Source: Mucilaginibacter sp. L3T2-6
GTDB taxonomy: Bacteria > Bacteroidota > Bacteroidia > Sphingobacteriales > Sphingobacteriaceae
Assembly (NCBI RefSeq): GCF_030519355.1
Contig: NZ_JAUMKC010000013.1
Span: 62,001 to 126,000, forward strand
Direction: 5' to 3'
Length of the DNA stretch: 64,000 bases
This document shows, piece after piece, positions 43,856 through 53,847 of the stretch (position 1 is its first letter; every line of letters begins with the position of its first letter). The notes under the pieces are model-generated. The model saw only the letters and a program-made list of their open reading frames with translations. It searched no databases and had not been told where the DNA came from. A program made the translations under genes and the position numbers.

Positions 43856-45178
43856 TTAGCTTTGTAATAAAGACGGCCCGATAGCTGTATTGGTTGCCCC
43901 TGGCGATGAATATTTATGTTTCTTTTGCTGCTTTTTGACTTGTATTTCATCTTCCGTTGAAAAAATAAAAAGCGAGTAGAAGAATGCATAATAAATGACG
44001 CCTTTATCTACGTCTAGAATGTTTTCTGAACAAGACACGGTTGCGATGATTAGCATAAAAGAGAAGAACAACAAGTTTCTGTTTTTAATTGAAACCTGTA
44101 AGCCGAATACCAGGTTTGCCAGGTAAACAAATAACCCGATTATGCCAGATTTTATTAGAAAGCTTAGGTATTCGTTGTGCGCATTCAGATTATGTAAAAA
44201 AGAATTGTATAGCTTGTTCTTAAAAAAGGCATCGTGAAGCAGCCCCACTTCTGTCCCTGTGCCGTAGCCGATTATGGGCTTCTTCTTTATCAAATCTAGT
44301 ATCACGTGCCACCTTGCCAGACGCGAATCCAATATGTCGCCTTTTTTGGCGGGAGAGAGATCTGTTGTCAATTCAGTAACATATCGCTCATTGAATGTTT
44401 TAGAATAAAGAATGCCGGCAACTATAAGAATTGATAATGAAGCACTGATCAGCAAGTATCTAATGCGCTTTGAGCTTTCAAGCAGAAACCATGGAACAGC
44501 GATATTGATGATTAAAAACAGGGCGACAAAAACCGACTTAGAGCTAAGCTGAACGATTCCGGCGATTAGAATTAAACAGCCTGTTAAATATAACATCCTC
44601 TTGCTTCGCGACGGCTCCTTCATTAACATGCTTAAAAAAAACACCAATGCCAACGCTATCTGCATTGAAAAGAAAGTGGCATGCATGTTTATCGGCTCCG
44701 AAAAGTTGTGGTTGGCGAAATTGCTTGAAAAAAGCATAGAATAAGGCAGATTAAAGTGCCTAAGGGTGACCAGCGCATCTGCATAAAGATATAATACGGT
44801 AAGTGTACAGACTATTGAATACGATAGGAAAAGCCTGTCGCGATACTTTTTTATGTCGCATGGATTGAGAGAAAACAATATAGGTATGAGGAGTATCGCA
44901 ATTCTTCTCCCGATTTCTGTGCCTGCCCCTGGCCTGTCCGTACTGTAAATCGCACATAAAACGGTAACCATAAATACCGCCTGCAGTACATACATCTGGG
45001 AATTAAAGATGGGTTTAATTGAACTTTTTTGAAGATGGATAATGGTGTGCAGCGTATAGCTTACTAAAATCAGATGACTATAAAACATGTCGAATGGCAG
45101 CGAAGCCAATAGCAATACAAGATGGTAAAAGCTTATCCTATTGGTCAGGCTGTCATTGATGCTAAACAATCTGCTCAT
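43856..45178 (-). CDS. O-antigen ligase/polymerase family membrane protein
   Basis: This is a polytopic inner-membrane protein of the Wzy/WaaL family (440 residues) with about 11 hydrophobic segments. The long periplasmic loop contains RLARWHVILDLIKKKPIIGYG and a later His-containing LHNLNAHNEYLSFLIKSG motif, typical of Wzy_C domains. It polymerises or ligates undecaprenyl-linked glycan. A charged C-terminal tail of about 30 residues follows the last helix. It overlaps the preceding gene by 17 nt. A second, unrelated-looking family member begins the same operon. Confidence 0.88.
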   Translation of the reverse strand: MSRLFSINDSLTNRISFYHLVLLLASLPFDMFYSHLILVSYTLHTIIHLQKSSIKPIFNSQMYVLQAVFMVTVLCAIYSTDRPGAGTEIGRRIAILLIPILFSLNPCDIKKYRDRLFLSYSIVCTLTVLYLYADALVTLRHFNLPYSMLFSSNFANHNFSEPINMHATFFSMQIALALVFFLSMLMKEPSRSKRMLYLTGCLILIAGIVQLSSKSVFVALFLIINIAVPWFLLESSKRIRYLLISASLSILIVAGILYSKTFNERYVTELTTDLSPAKKGDILDSRLARWHVILDLIKKKPIIGYGTGTEVGLLHDAFFKNKLYNSFLHNLNAHNEYLSFLIKSGIIGLFVYLANLVFGLQVSIKNRNLLFFSFMLIIATVSCSENILDVDKGVIYYAFFYSLFIFSTEDEIQVKKQQKKHKYSSPGATNTAIGPSLLQS

Positions 45179-46283
45179 AGTTTGATTTCCTGTAGCACTC
45201 TAAAATGTATTGCTCATATTGGTCGATTACCTTTTCCCAGTTAAACTGGTATTTAATCTTGTGCAGGTTGTTGCTCACCATTGCCTGCTCAGGACCCCGG
45301 CGTTGCACGGTTTCCACCAGGTTGCGCACTTCTTTTGAGTTAGAGAAGTAAAATGCGTCCGAATTCAGCACCGATTTATTGAAGGGATTGTTATGCGCTG
45401 CGATAAGCGCCTCGCTGGCCATGGCTTCCAATAATGATGGGTTTGTGCCGCCTACGCTGTGCCCATGAAAATACAGGTACGAGTTATTTTGCAGCGCGCG
45501 TACTTTGGCAGTATCAAAAATCGACCCTTTAAATTCAATACGCTCATCATTTTTAAATTTATGGGTGATGAACTTACCAAAGCGGTTACCTGTGTCGCCC
45601 AGCACCATAAATTTGCGATGCGAGCTACTGTTGTTAAAGCCTTCCAGTATAGGCTCGATATTATTTTCAGGCTCCATACGGGCCATCAGCAAAAAATAAT
45701 CTTCTTTTAGCGCATCCTCAATACCTATTTGCTCGCGTTCCTCTTTTGAGAACAGATCGGCTCCGTAAGGAATATATTTGCTTTCTATGTTGTACTTTTC
45801 AGTTAAATAGGCCTTGATGACGAGTGAGTCAGATATATAATACTTGCTGTATTTAACAGCTAGCTTTTCAGCATATTTTAGAAACTTCTGCACCGCGGCC
45901 GAATATTTTGAACGTTTCCACTCCAGCCCGTCCATATTGGTAATGATTGTACTGTTAATAGGATACAATTTGCCCCAAACAGAACTGCTGGTGTAACCCA
46001 TAATCAGAATAGCATCAAAATTCTGTTTGCGGGCGTCCAGCAAACAGTTAAAGTCGTACACAAACTGACCTGCCGTCCCTACCAGGTATTCCGGATCAAA
46101 GCAATGCCTTATTTTTACACCGTTCCATGCGTCTTCCCTAAACGGATGGTTATGAGAATTATAAACCGTTACCGAGTGCCCCCTTTTCACCAATCCTTCT
46201 GACACGTATTCGGATATATGCTCGAAACCGCCGTAATAGTTCGGGATACCCCTTGTACCTAAAATTCCTATCCGTAACTTCAT
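45162..46283 (-). CDS. DUF1972 glycosyltransferase (GT4)
   Basis: This GT-B enzyme (373 residues) has the characteristic DUF1972 N-terminal domain, beginning KLRIGILGTRGIPNYYGGFE and extending to about residue 180. A GT4 donor domain follows (LLMARMEPENNIEPILEGF; GTNPSLLEAMAS). DUF1972 proteins are commonly rhamnosyl- or other deoxysugar transferases in capsule and EPS loci. Which sugar is used here is not known. It overlaps the preceding gene by 4 nt. Confidence 0.92.
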   Translation of the reverse strand: MKLRIGILGTRGIPNYYGGFEHISEYVSEGLVKRGHSVTVYNSHNHPFREDAWNGVKIRHCFDPEYLVGTAGQFVYDFNCLLDARKQNFDAILIMGYTSSSVWGKLYPINSTIITNMDGLEWKRSKYSAAVQKFLKYAEKLAVKYSKYYISDSLVIKAYLTEKYNIESKYIPYGADLFSKEEREQIGIEDALKEDYFLLMARMEPENNIEPILEGFNNSSSHRKFMVLGDTGNRFGKFITHKFKNDERIEFKGSIFDTAKVRALQNNSYLYFHGHSVGGTNPSLLEAMASEALIAAHNNPFNKSVLNSDAFYFSNSKEVRNLVETVQRRGPEQAMVSNNLHKIKYQFNWEKVIDQYEQYILECYRKSNYEQIV

Positions 46284-47356
46284 GCTATAACTGCTGTTTT
46301 GTATGCCTTTAAGGTTTGTTGTGCGGCCTGTTTCCAGGTATAATTCTTTAATATTCTTGCTAATAGGTCCTTATTAAAAGGCGCTTTTCCAGCCTGTACT
46401 ACTGCCCGTAAAATGCTCTCTGTGCTCTCTGGCTCACAATAAATGGCGTCTTTACCAAAATAATCCCGGGTGTCTCCTTTATCAGTTATTACTATGTTAC
46501 AGTGCATAACGGTTGCCTCGATAGAACTTAATCCTGTAGTTTCGAACCAACTTGGTAAAATATGTACTTTGGCGCGCTGCAGGTAGCTAATCAATTCTTC
46601 GTGCGGGAGACGGCCGGCAAAGCTTACGTTGGCCGCAGCCTCAGCCTGGCATTGATGATAATAATCCAGCTGATTGGGCGCGGGTGCGCCAATAATAACC
46701 AGTTTAAACCGAGTATTATTTAATGCCCTGATTAAGTTCAGCTGATTTTTACGGCCTTCGATCCGGGCAACGCAAAGCACCAGGTTTTCATCCTTGGGCA
46801 GGCTGGGATCAAATGGAAATCTTTCAGGATTTATTCCATTGGCGATGATTACATGCCGGGCATTGTTCGGGTAGCTTTCCTTTACCCGCTTTAATTCCGA
46901 CTCGGAATTCGGCAGGATAATATTAGCGCGGTTTAATAGTTCTATTATGCTTTTTTTTTGTCCTTTCCATAAGTAGTCGATTCCGGAGAGGTGGTCTCTT
47001 CCTAAAATCCATCGGGCCACGGTCTTCAGGTATTCCACGCTGTCAGCGGGCAGGCGCGTAAATATAGCGCCAGCGCCGTTTCGGTTATATTGGTAATAAT
47101 CGCCATAGGTGCATAAAATGGTAGAGATAACGAACGGCTTCCCGGCCACTTTGCTGTGATATAAAATATCAGCAGGGCGTATCAGGTTAAAGAAATGCAG
47201 CAGGTCGTATTTGCCGTAGTTGATCTTATCTTTTGACAGCAAAATGTCCACTTCCAACCCCAGGTTGGTAAGCTGCCGGGCTGTTTGAACCACCTGAACA
47301 GTATCTCCGCCGGGTACAGTATATAATGTGCTTCTTGCGATAAACGCTACTTTCAT
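46280..47356 (-). CDS. Glycosyltransferase family 4
   Basis: This is a GT-B fold glycosyltransferase (358 residues). The N-terminal part has YTVPGGDTVQVVQTARQL, a donor-side GGxxxH-like acceptor loop. The C-terminal domain has VIANGINPERFPFDP, VLCVARIEGRKNQLNLIRAL and LPSWFETTGLSSIEATVM (EX7E). It lies 4 nt after the GT2 gene and overlaps the DUF1972 gene start (ATGA). The sugar specificity is unknown. Confidence 0.92.
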   Translation of the reverse strand: MKVAFIARSTLYTVPGGDTVQVVQTARQLTNLGLEVDILLSKDKINYGKYDLLHFFNLIRPADILYHSKVAGKPFVISTILCTYGDYYQYNRNGAGAIFTRLPADSVEYLKTVARWILGRDHLSGIDYLWKGQKKSIIELLNRANIILPNSESELKRVKESYPNNARHVIIANGINPERFPFDPSLPKDENLVLCVARIEGRKNQLNLIRALNNTRFKLVIIGAPAPNQLDYYHQCQAEAAANVSFAGRLPHEELISYLQRAKVHILPSWFETTGLSSIEATVMHCNIVITDKGDTRDYFGKDAIYCEPESTESILRAVVQAGKAPFNKDLLARILKNYTWKQAAQQTLKAYKTAVIA

Positions 47357-47360
47357 TGCT

Positions 47361-48323
47361 TTAAAATTTACCTTGCGTCAGGTTATGCAGCCAATTGATA
47401 AATCGTTCAGGAAAATAGCTTACTGTATACAGCAGGTAGTTATCCAACCGAAGCGGATGTAGCAGAATTGCCCTTAACATGTTTGTACGGGCTTTTTCGG
47501 GCTGATAATTGTTCAGCAAAAACTTCTTACCGCACAGCGCATAATAAGCGCCATATTTTATTTTAGAGGAATATTGTTTGCCGCCAATCTGGTAAAGTTT
47601 GTCGCCTTCAGCAGCCGTTATGTTTCTGTTTTTTAATGTAGAATACTTGATGGCCCGGAATTTCCTGGTGCGCCATTTTTCGTCGATGGTTACCGATTCC
47701 GGGTTCAGCCGTACCTTTATCAGCGCTTGCGACAGGTTGCACGCCTTTTCGTTCCTTAACAGATTTACCCATAGAAAATGGTCTTCATAGGTGTAAGCGT
47801 GCTCGTTGTAGCCGCCGCTTTTTACAACAGCATCTTTTTTATAAAATACACTGGAATGGATAAATGGACAGATGGTGTATTGCAACTGCTGTATTTCTTC
47901 GTTCAAATGCCCCTCGGGATGATGAGTGAAAATGTAGTGGCCATCAGCGTCCATATACTCTGCGGCTGAGCCGATAATTGAGTAATCGGGATAATTGGTA
48001 ATGAACTGGTATTGAACTTTCAGGCGATCAGGCAGGCAAATGTCATCCGCATCAAAACGGGCAATATAGGTCGCGCGCGCATGTTCTAAGCCCAGGTTGA
48101 GTGCTGCAGAAACACCCTTGTTTTCCTGGCTTATGACAACAATTCGGCGGTCGTGAAAGGAATTGATGACTTCCAGTGTATTGTCTGTAGAGCCGTCATT
48201 AATAATAAGCAACTCAAAATCGGTAAAAGTTTGGCTAAGTACCGACGAAATAGCTTCGCCAATATATTTACCTGCATTATAAGCCGGCATCAAAACCGTA
48301 ACTTTCGGATTGTCAGGAGGCAT
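47361..48323 (-). CDS. Glycosyltransferase family 2
   Basis: This GT-A fold inverting glycosyltransferase (320 residues) has the family start VTVLMPAYNAGKYIGEAISS, LLIINDGSTDNTL and the metal-binding DADD in YIARFDADDICLPDR. A cytoplasmic catalytic domain is followed by a basic C-terminal region of about 80 residues. It overlaps the end of the polymerase gene by 11 nt. The sugar specificity is unknown. Confidence 0.93.
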   Translation of the reverse strand: MPPDNPKVTVLMPAYNAGKYIGEAISSVLSQTFTDFELLIINDGSTDNTLEVINSFHDRRIVVISQENKGVSAALNLGLEHARATYIARFDADDICLPDRLKVQYQFITNYPDYSIIGSAAEYMDADGHYIFTHHPEGHLNEEIQQLQYTICPFIHSSVFYKKDAVVKSGGYNEHAYTYEDHFLWVNLLRNEKACNLSQALIKVRLNPESVTIDEKWRTRKFRAIKYSTLKNRNITAAEGDKLYQIGGKQYSSKIKYGAYYALCGKKFLLNNYQPEKARTNMLRAILLHPLRLDNYLLYTVSYFPERFINWLHNLTQGKF

Positions 48324-49956
48324 AAATAGGTTGCGTGTTGTTTTTGATTTCCCTGATATTTAAGAAAAAAAGCAATTCAAAAAATACCACCACTGATAAT
48401 TGCTCGAACCAGTAATCGGTGAAAAAAATCATTAGGAGTAGTAACAGTAGTGGCAGGCCATAACCAAAGCCTTTGGTGTGCCTGGCGAAAAACCATACAT
48501 AAAATATTGCGAAGGCCGCTAATCCCGCCAAGCCATATTCTGAAAGCAACTGGTCGTAAACGGAATTTGGACTGTTAATCAGCGAATGAAAGCCGGCGCG
48601 TTTGCTAAAAAAGTTAAGATAAACGTCGAGGTGATTGGACAGAAAGTTGTTATTGATGTAGGTGTGCTTAGTAGGGTAGCCTCCGGCAAAACCAAAACTG
48701 GTTACCCTGAAAGCCAGCTTTGACGAAAAATTGCCCATCCCTGCACCGGCAATTAACTTTACAGGATTATGTACAAGGAAATCAGCGGTCTGTAAAAAGC
48801 TAATTACCTTTCCGGGCTTTCCGGGTCTGTATATTTTTACTGATGAAAGAGGAAGTTGTGCTTTATGAGCTGCAATAAAATCCAGCAATACATGCTGGCC
48901 CGTTGTAGTATCTGCTACGGATTGGTATGCTGCTGTATGAATTTTCGGGGTATCAATGAATATCCGGCCATTACTTGTGCGGGGCAGCGAGGCGAGCGCG
49001 AAGGGTATCGCAGCCGTTTTCGTAATTTTCAATCTTGATATACTGTCGAGATAATTTTTTGCGATTTGCTGTCTTGTCTCCTCCTGGTTCGGACTGCTCC
49101 CGCAAACCACTCTTACATTTGATATATTAGTTCTTGGTACAGGCGGATGGAATGCCAGACTGATGGTATTCAATGCATACTTGTCATTTTGCGGCGAAAC
49201 CTGCGCCATGAAAACCACCAGTAGCATTACGCAAACCATAATAAGGCTTTTCTGGTCCCTGGAGCTGTTAAAAATGAATAATAAGGCAAGAACAAAAAAC
49301 AACGCCATATTTGTAAAATTGCTCCCGGTAAACAACAGCACAATCATGCAAATCAGTACCATCGGGTTATTTTTCCTAATCATAAAGTAAATAACACCTG
49401 CTGCATTAAGTACGGCGTTGGTTGTAGATGTATCGAACGTGAGGCCACGGATGTAATCGCCGGTCCCGATAAAGTATTTTTGATGCTGGCCCTGGTAACG
49501 GTATGGATTAATGGCATGGGTTTCCCAAACTATAGCGCCATAATTCCCAAAGGAAATAATTGCATTTATAACAAAGAATGCCAGTATAGTGCGGTGTATT
49601 ATCTCCGGATCGTCGTTTTCAACGGCGAGTTTCACCTGGTGAACAGCCAGGATACAAAGCAGCCAGAAACCGAGCCCAGTAAAGAAAACAATCAGGTAAT
49701 CAGGGTTTGAATACCCTCCGGTGAATACCAGGCTGACAAAGGGAATCAGCATAATTAATAAGTAAAACAAGGGTAAACGGGAGTTTTTAAAGCTGAAACC
49801 AAACTTAAAATCAAATCGGAGTGCGTAGATCAGTATAATTGCCGCAATTTTGACGGCCAGTTTTACATCAAGGAAAAGCAAGAGAAACAGCAGTAACCTC
49901 CAGTCCACCGCGTTAACGGCCTTCTTTAAATTAAAACCCACAATACTGCTTAACAT
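48313..49956 (-). CDS. Wzy-like polysaccharide polymerase with large periplasmic loop
   Basis: This polytopic membrane protein (547 residues from ATG 49956; a TTG at 49998 would add 14) has about ten transmembrane helices. A large extracytoplasmic loop of about 180 residues falls roughly between residues 255 and 440. The loop includes PVPRTNISNVRVVCGSSPNQ and a later LINSPNSVYDQLLSEYGLAG motif, where Wzy_C/O-antigen ligase proteins carry their conserved His/Arg region. It is the first gene of the six-gene minus-strand operon and most likely the repeat-unit polymerase. Confidence 0.78.
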   Translation of the reverse strand: MLSSIVGFNLKKAVNAVDWRLLLFLLLFLDVKLAVKIAAIILIYALRFDFKFGFSFKNSRLPLFYLLIMLIPFVSLVFTGGYSNPDYLIVFFTGLGFWLLCILAVHQVKLAVENDDPEIIHRTILAFFVINAIISFGNYGAIVWETHAINPYRYQGQHQKYFIGTGDYIRGLTFDTSTTNAVLNAAGVIYFMIRKNNPMVLICMIVLLFTGSNFTNMALFFVLALLFIFNSSRDQKSLIMVCVMLLVVFMAQVSPQNDKYALNTISLAFHPPVPRTNISNVRVVCGSSPNQEETRQQIAKNYLDSISRLKITKTAAIPFALASLPRTSNGRIFIDTPKIHTAAYQSVADTTTGQHVLLDFIAAHKAQLPLSSVKIYRPGKPGKVISFLQTADFLVHNPVKLIAGAGMGNFSSKLAFRVTSFGFAGGYPTKHTYINNNFLSNHLDVYLNFFSKRAGFHSLINSPNSVYDQLLSEYGLAGLAAFAIFYVWFFARHTKGFGYGLPLLLLLLMIFFTDYWFEQLSVVVFFELLFFLNIREIKNNTQPIYAS

Positions 49957-50108
49957 TCTTGATCCATTAAGTATCGAATGACTTTTTATGCCGTTCAATT
50001 TTACCAGAAATTACGGCTTGGAAAATAAAAGCGTTGCCTGCGCCAGAACCTAAAGTGTGTTTTATCGGAACTAACGGAATGTTTGACAATGCTGTCTTAT
50101 CGCATTGA

Positions 50109-50138
50109 CCGGTGTTCCACTTTTCTGCGGAACACCCG
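50109..50138. promoter_or_regulatory. Inverted repeat in the 459-bp divergent intergenic region
   Basis: The gap 49957-50415 holds no gene I recognise. GGTGTTCC (50111-50118) and GGAACACC (50129-50136) form a perfect 8-bp dyad with a 10-nt spacer, extendable to CCGG on both sides with one extra base. CAATGC/GCATTG (50087-50092/50102-50107) forms a smaller dyad beside it. The placement between divergent glycan operons suggests an operator. No clear -7 box or sigma-54 site was found. Confidence 0.45.
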
Positions 50139-50415
50139 GGATACTATGAAACATTCTGATTATGAGTGATTTATTTTTTCTTGAAATTGAGTAAATGCCA
50201 GCAATTAATAATCAACGATAGTAATACTGAATCTGCTGGGTGCTTTGCGATTTTAAAGCGAGACCTTCGTCTGTTAGAATTAATGAGAAGCTGACCTGAT
50301 TTTTAGAATCTATTTTTTCATTAAGGCAGCCTAATTCCACCGTCTTCCGTATTATGCTTAAGCAATAGCCAGAAGCGGCTATATCCATTTTTCACAAACG
50401 CACAAACAAGGAGTA

Positions 50416-51840
50416 TTGACAAAAAGTAAGCTAATTATTAAATTGTTTTCATCGGGATTGCAGGCGCTGTCGGTGCAGGTATTAGGAAGCATTTTCTTTT
50501 ACATTGTATCGGTATATATCTCCAAAGATGATTTCGCCATCATCAGTTGGACGAACGCCGTATCTATTTTCATTACTACCATACTTGGCGTCGGGCTGGA
50601 GCAGGTTGTTATACGCCGGATAGCAGCTTCGCAGCGTTCCGATTGGGCCGCCGCTGCCTATTTCACGCATTCTTTTATCGGCTTTGGGGCGACTTTTGTC
50701 TTTTTGCTTTTGGTGGAGAAGATCACAGGCAGTAAAAGCGAACTTTATAACAATTTGCCATGGTTCTTCCTTGCGCAGGGTCTGATTTTTACAGCGCTCC
50801 CTCTAAAACAGTTCTTGAATGCTAAAGAGCGCTTTGCTCCTTATGGTGTTATATCGATAATAAGCAATATTGGAAAAATAGCGGCTGCCTTGCTCTTGGT
50901 GAAAAATGGTCAATTATATCTTAATACGGTTTTAATTATACTGATTTGTACCAGCGCCATTGAATTAATAAGCCTGCTGGTGTTCGTTCTTACCAAAACT
51001 TGTTTAAGTTTCAGGTTCCGTTTTAGCGCTTATACCAGGCTGGTAAAGGAATCGTTGGCACAATACATTGCAGTCATCTTTGACATCAGCCTTTCGCGGA
51101 TGGATTGGATACTGCTGGGCATTATGGCCACAGGCAGCGTTTTGGCTGATTATAGCTTTGCCTACCGTGCATACGAGCTGGCCCGTCTCCCAATGCTGAT
51201 AATAGCGCCGATAATATTGCCGCGTTTCTCGAAGCTTTTATCAATAAACAATAAGGTCGATATCGAATATGAAATTTATATCCAGTCATTTAACCGCAGT
51301 GAGCAGTTTTTAGCAGCCGGCATACCTCTCGTGTTGAATATTATATGGTCGCCTTTACTGCAAATCTTGACCAAAGGCAAATACGGTGAATCAAATTCAG
51401 CAGAGTTTTTAATACTATCGCTTTGTATACCGTTGCAATTTTTCATGAACCTTTTATGGTCACTCGCCTTTGGGGCGAAAAAATACAAATCCGTTTCACT
51501 GATAACGGTCGCTTGTGCAGTGACAAATATTTTTCTAAATGTAGCTTTGATACCAAAGTTTGGAGGAGCAGGGGCGGCGACTGCGTTCTTTGCTACAACT
51601 ATCTTACAGGCTGGATTATATTTCCGGCTGGTACGAAATGAAATTATAAAGCTATCTCTGCTGCCTAACTTATTATTTATTGCAGATGCAGCGCTTTGTT
51701 ATTTGTTAACCTCCATGCTTCATATCCATTTTCTTTTACAATTAACTGCTGCTGTGGCTTTATACCTGCTGACCGCTGTTTTCACAGGACTAATCAGTAA
51801 GCAACATGTCCGGAATTTTAAATACCTGTTAGCCGAATGA
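50416..51840 (+). CDS. Wzx-like polysaccharide flippase
   Basis: This is a MATE/MOP superfamily membrane protein (474 residues) with about 14 hydrophobic segments. It moves lipid-linked repeat units across the inner membrane. Typical motifs include FFYIVSVYISKDDFAIISWT near the N-terminus (quoted in part) and RMDWILLGIMATGSVLADYS in the middle. The start is TTG 50416, preceded by AAGGAG with very short spacing, and no ATG is available near the first helix. The next gene overlaps by 4 nt. Confidence 0.92.
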   Translation: MTKSKLIIKLFSSGLQALSVQVLGSIFFYIVSVYISKDDFAIISWTNAVSIFITTILGVGLEQVVIRRIAASQRSDWAAAAYFTHSFIGFGATFVFLLLVEKITGSKSELYNNLPWFFLAQGLIFTALPLKQFLNAKERFAPYGVISIISNIGKIAAALLLVKNGQLYLNTVLIILICTSAIELISLLVFVLTKTCLSFRFRFSAYTRLVKESLAQYIAVIFDISLSRMDWILLGIMATGSVLADYSFAYRAYELARLPMLIIAPIILPRFSKLLSINNKVDIEYEIYIQSFNRSEQFLAAGIPLVLNIIWSPLLQILTKGKYGESNSAEFLILSLCIPLQFFMNLLWSLAFGAKKYKSVSLITVACAVTNIFLNVALIPKFGGAGAATAFFATTILQAGLYFRLVRNEIIKLSLLPNLLFIADAALCYLLTSMLHIHFLLQLTAAVALYLLTAVFTGLISKQHVRNFKYLLAE

Positions 51841-53042
51841 ATATTTTATACCTGTGCGACGAATACCCTCCCGGCCGGCACGGCGGCATTGGCACTTCGG
51901 TGAGGCTGCTGGCGCGTCAAATAGTAAAGCTGGGGCACAATGTGGTGGTTGCCGGGTTATATCCGCCCGGGTATGGAGGCCTGGATGAATTTGATGACGA
52001 CGGAGTAAAAGTTTACCGCTTTCGCCGTGGCTTTGATTTTAAGTTTTTGGGCGATGAAGGGTCATTGCTATCGCGCGTCGGCTATCGTTTATTAAAGAAT
52101 GCTGGCTTACTGGATCGGGATCTTAAAAAGAGTCTTGCTATTTATAAGGTCAGGCTGGAAGAAATAATAGACAAGCACCGGGTAAATATCGTGGAGATGG
52201 CCGATTACAATGATTACATCCGTTTTTGTAGAAATTATCTTCCGTTTCCTAAGCTTTCTGTACCGGTGGTTATCAAGATGAATGGCTCGATAACTTATTT
52301 CAATGGCGAGGCCGGTAATCCAATTCCTGGTCACATTCTTCAAATGGAGCAAACTATTTTAAACCAGGCTACGGAGGTAGTTGCCGTGAGTAAATATACC
52401 GCAATTAAAAGTGCCGGATATTTATCTTATGACAAAGTAATCAGCGTATTTCACAATGGTATCAACACGGATGTTCCGGTAACGAACGTGGTCAAGCACC
52501 CTATGCAGGTTATATTCACGGGCACACTGGTTGAAAAAAAAGGCATTTACCAATTGGCTAAGGCCTGGAATATCGTCCACAGACAAATTCCAGCCGCAAG
52601 GTTACTAATTTTGGGCAAGGGCTCCCGGCGCAAAGTTGTTGCCAATCTTAGCGCAAGCGCCACAGGCTCGGTAACTTTTATGGGGCATGTTTCAACTGAA
52701 TGTCTTTATGATTGCCTTAAAAGTTCGGTAGTTGGTATTTTTCCGTCTTATGCTGAGGCATTTGCTTTAGCGCCTTTAGAGGCTATGGCCTGCGGAATCG
52801 CTGTCATCAACTCCAACCGGACTTCCGGACCTGAGCTAATCGAAAATGAGGTGGATGGCCTGCTCATCGACCCGGATAATATTGAACAAATTGCCACTGC
52901 GATAATAAGATTGCTCAAAAACAGCGATTTGCGGAAAGCACTTGCAAAAAAAGGCAATGATAAAGTAAAGCGGGAGTTTGAAATTTGTAAAATCGCAGAC
53001 CAAAATATCCGCTTTTATCAAAAAGCATTAGCAAACCCATAG
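51837..53042 (+). CDS. Glycosyltransferase family 4
   Basis: This GT-B enzyme (401 residues) has YPPGRHGGIGTSVRLLARQ at the acceptor side. The donor domain contains VFHNGINTDVPV, FTGTLVEKKGIYQLAKAW and PSYAEAFALAPLEAMACG (EX7E). A NSNRTSGPELIENEVDGLL motif follows. It is translationally coupled to the Wzx gene (ATGA). The sugar specificity is unknown. Confidence 0.92.
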   Translation: MNILYLCDEYPPGRHGGIGTSVRLLARQIVKLGHNVVVAGLYPPGYGGLDEFDDDGVKVYRFRRGFDFKFLGDEGSLLSRVGYRLLKNAGLLDRDLKKSLAIYKVRLEEIIDKHRVNIVEMADYNDYIRFCRNYLPFPKLSVPVVIKMNGSITYFNGEAGNPIPGHILQMEQTILNQATEVVAVSKYTAIKSAGYLSYDKVISVFHNGINTDVPVTNVVKHPMQVIFTGTLVEKKGIYQLAKAWNIVHRQIPAARLLILGKGSRRKVVANLSASATGSVTFMGHVSTECLYDCLKSSVVGIFPSYAEAFALAPLEAMACGIAVINSNRTSGPELIENEVDGLLIDPDNIEQIATAIIRLLKNSDLRKALAKKGNDKVKREFEICKIADQNIRFYQKALANP

Positions 53043-53049
53043 CATCAAA

Positions 53050-53847
53050 TTAATATTCTACAACCAGGCTGTCGTTAGTTGCCGGTTGATTTCTGCCTTG
53101 TGTTTCCATTTTGCTCAGTAGCAGATATTTTCGCCTGGTGTTTTTAGCGGTGATACGTGCGATATCCCATCCTTCACGGCCGTCCAGAAAACCAAGGTAA
53201 AGAATATAATTTTTAAAAAAGCCAAAAACAGGTGAAATGTATAGTTTGATAAAGCCGGCGCTTTTCCCGGCCAGGAAATAATTTTTTGCCCCCAGCTGCG
53301 CATAATAACGGCCTTTGCTGTCAAACTCCTGCACGTTTTTTACAGAATAATGGTGTATCGAGCCATCAATTCTTTTTTTGGTAATAATTGATGGTAAAAT
53401 TAAGGTTTCATGTACTATTGTTTCCGACCATTCTGTAAAAGCCCGGTTGAACAGCCGGATATGATGGTCGCGCCCCCAACTGCCAAACCGGACAGGCTTG
53501 CAGCCAAAGTATGAGCGGAACCTAATGTCATAAACGGTGTTGGCATCATCAAAGTCAATTTTGTGAATAGCCCTGATAAGTTCGTCATCAGGTATTTCGT
53601 CGGCATCAATGCTTAAGATCCAATTGTATTTAGCTTCTTTAATGCCTTTATTTTTATTAGTTCCATAACCTTCCCATGGCTTTTTAAAGAGTTTGTAGCT
53701 ATTTTGTAAATGCGCATTTGCAGAATCCTCATCATTCCCGTTGCAGATAATAATGATATCGTCGGTCAGCGTTTTTGCTTTTTGCAGGCATTCTTCAATA
53801 ATAGCAGCAACATTTTTAGTAATTATTACAACAGAAACCGGAACCAT
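53050..53847 (-). CDS. Glycosyltransferase family 2, WaaE/KdtX-like
   Basis: This GT-A enzyme (265 residues) has VSVVIITKNVAAIIEECL, KPWEGYGTNKNKGI and SIDADEIPDDEL, with the DADE metal-binding motif. The pattern WSETIVHETL near residue 138 and a C-terminal hydrophobic stretch match WaaE/KdtX-like LPS core glucosyl- or heptosyltransferases. It converges on the GT4 gene with a 7-nt gap and belongs to the glycan locus. The 299-nt region upstream of it (53848-54146) shows no gene I can support. Confidence 0.9.
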   Translation of the reverse strand: MVPVSVVIITKNVAAIIEECLQKAKTLTDDIIIICNGNDEDSANAHLQNSYKLFKKPWEGYGTNKNKGIKEAKYNWILSIDADEIPDDELIRAIHKIDFDDANTVYDIRFRSYFGCKPVRFGSWGRDHHIRLFNRAFTEWSETIVHETLILPSIITKKRIDGSIHHYSVKNVQEFDSKGRYYAQLGAKNYFLAGKSAGFIKLYISPVFGFFKNYILYLGFLDGREGWDIARITAKNTRRKYLLLSKMETQGRNQPATNDSLVVEY

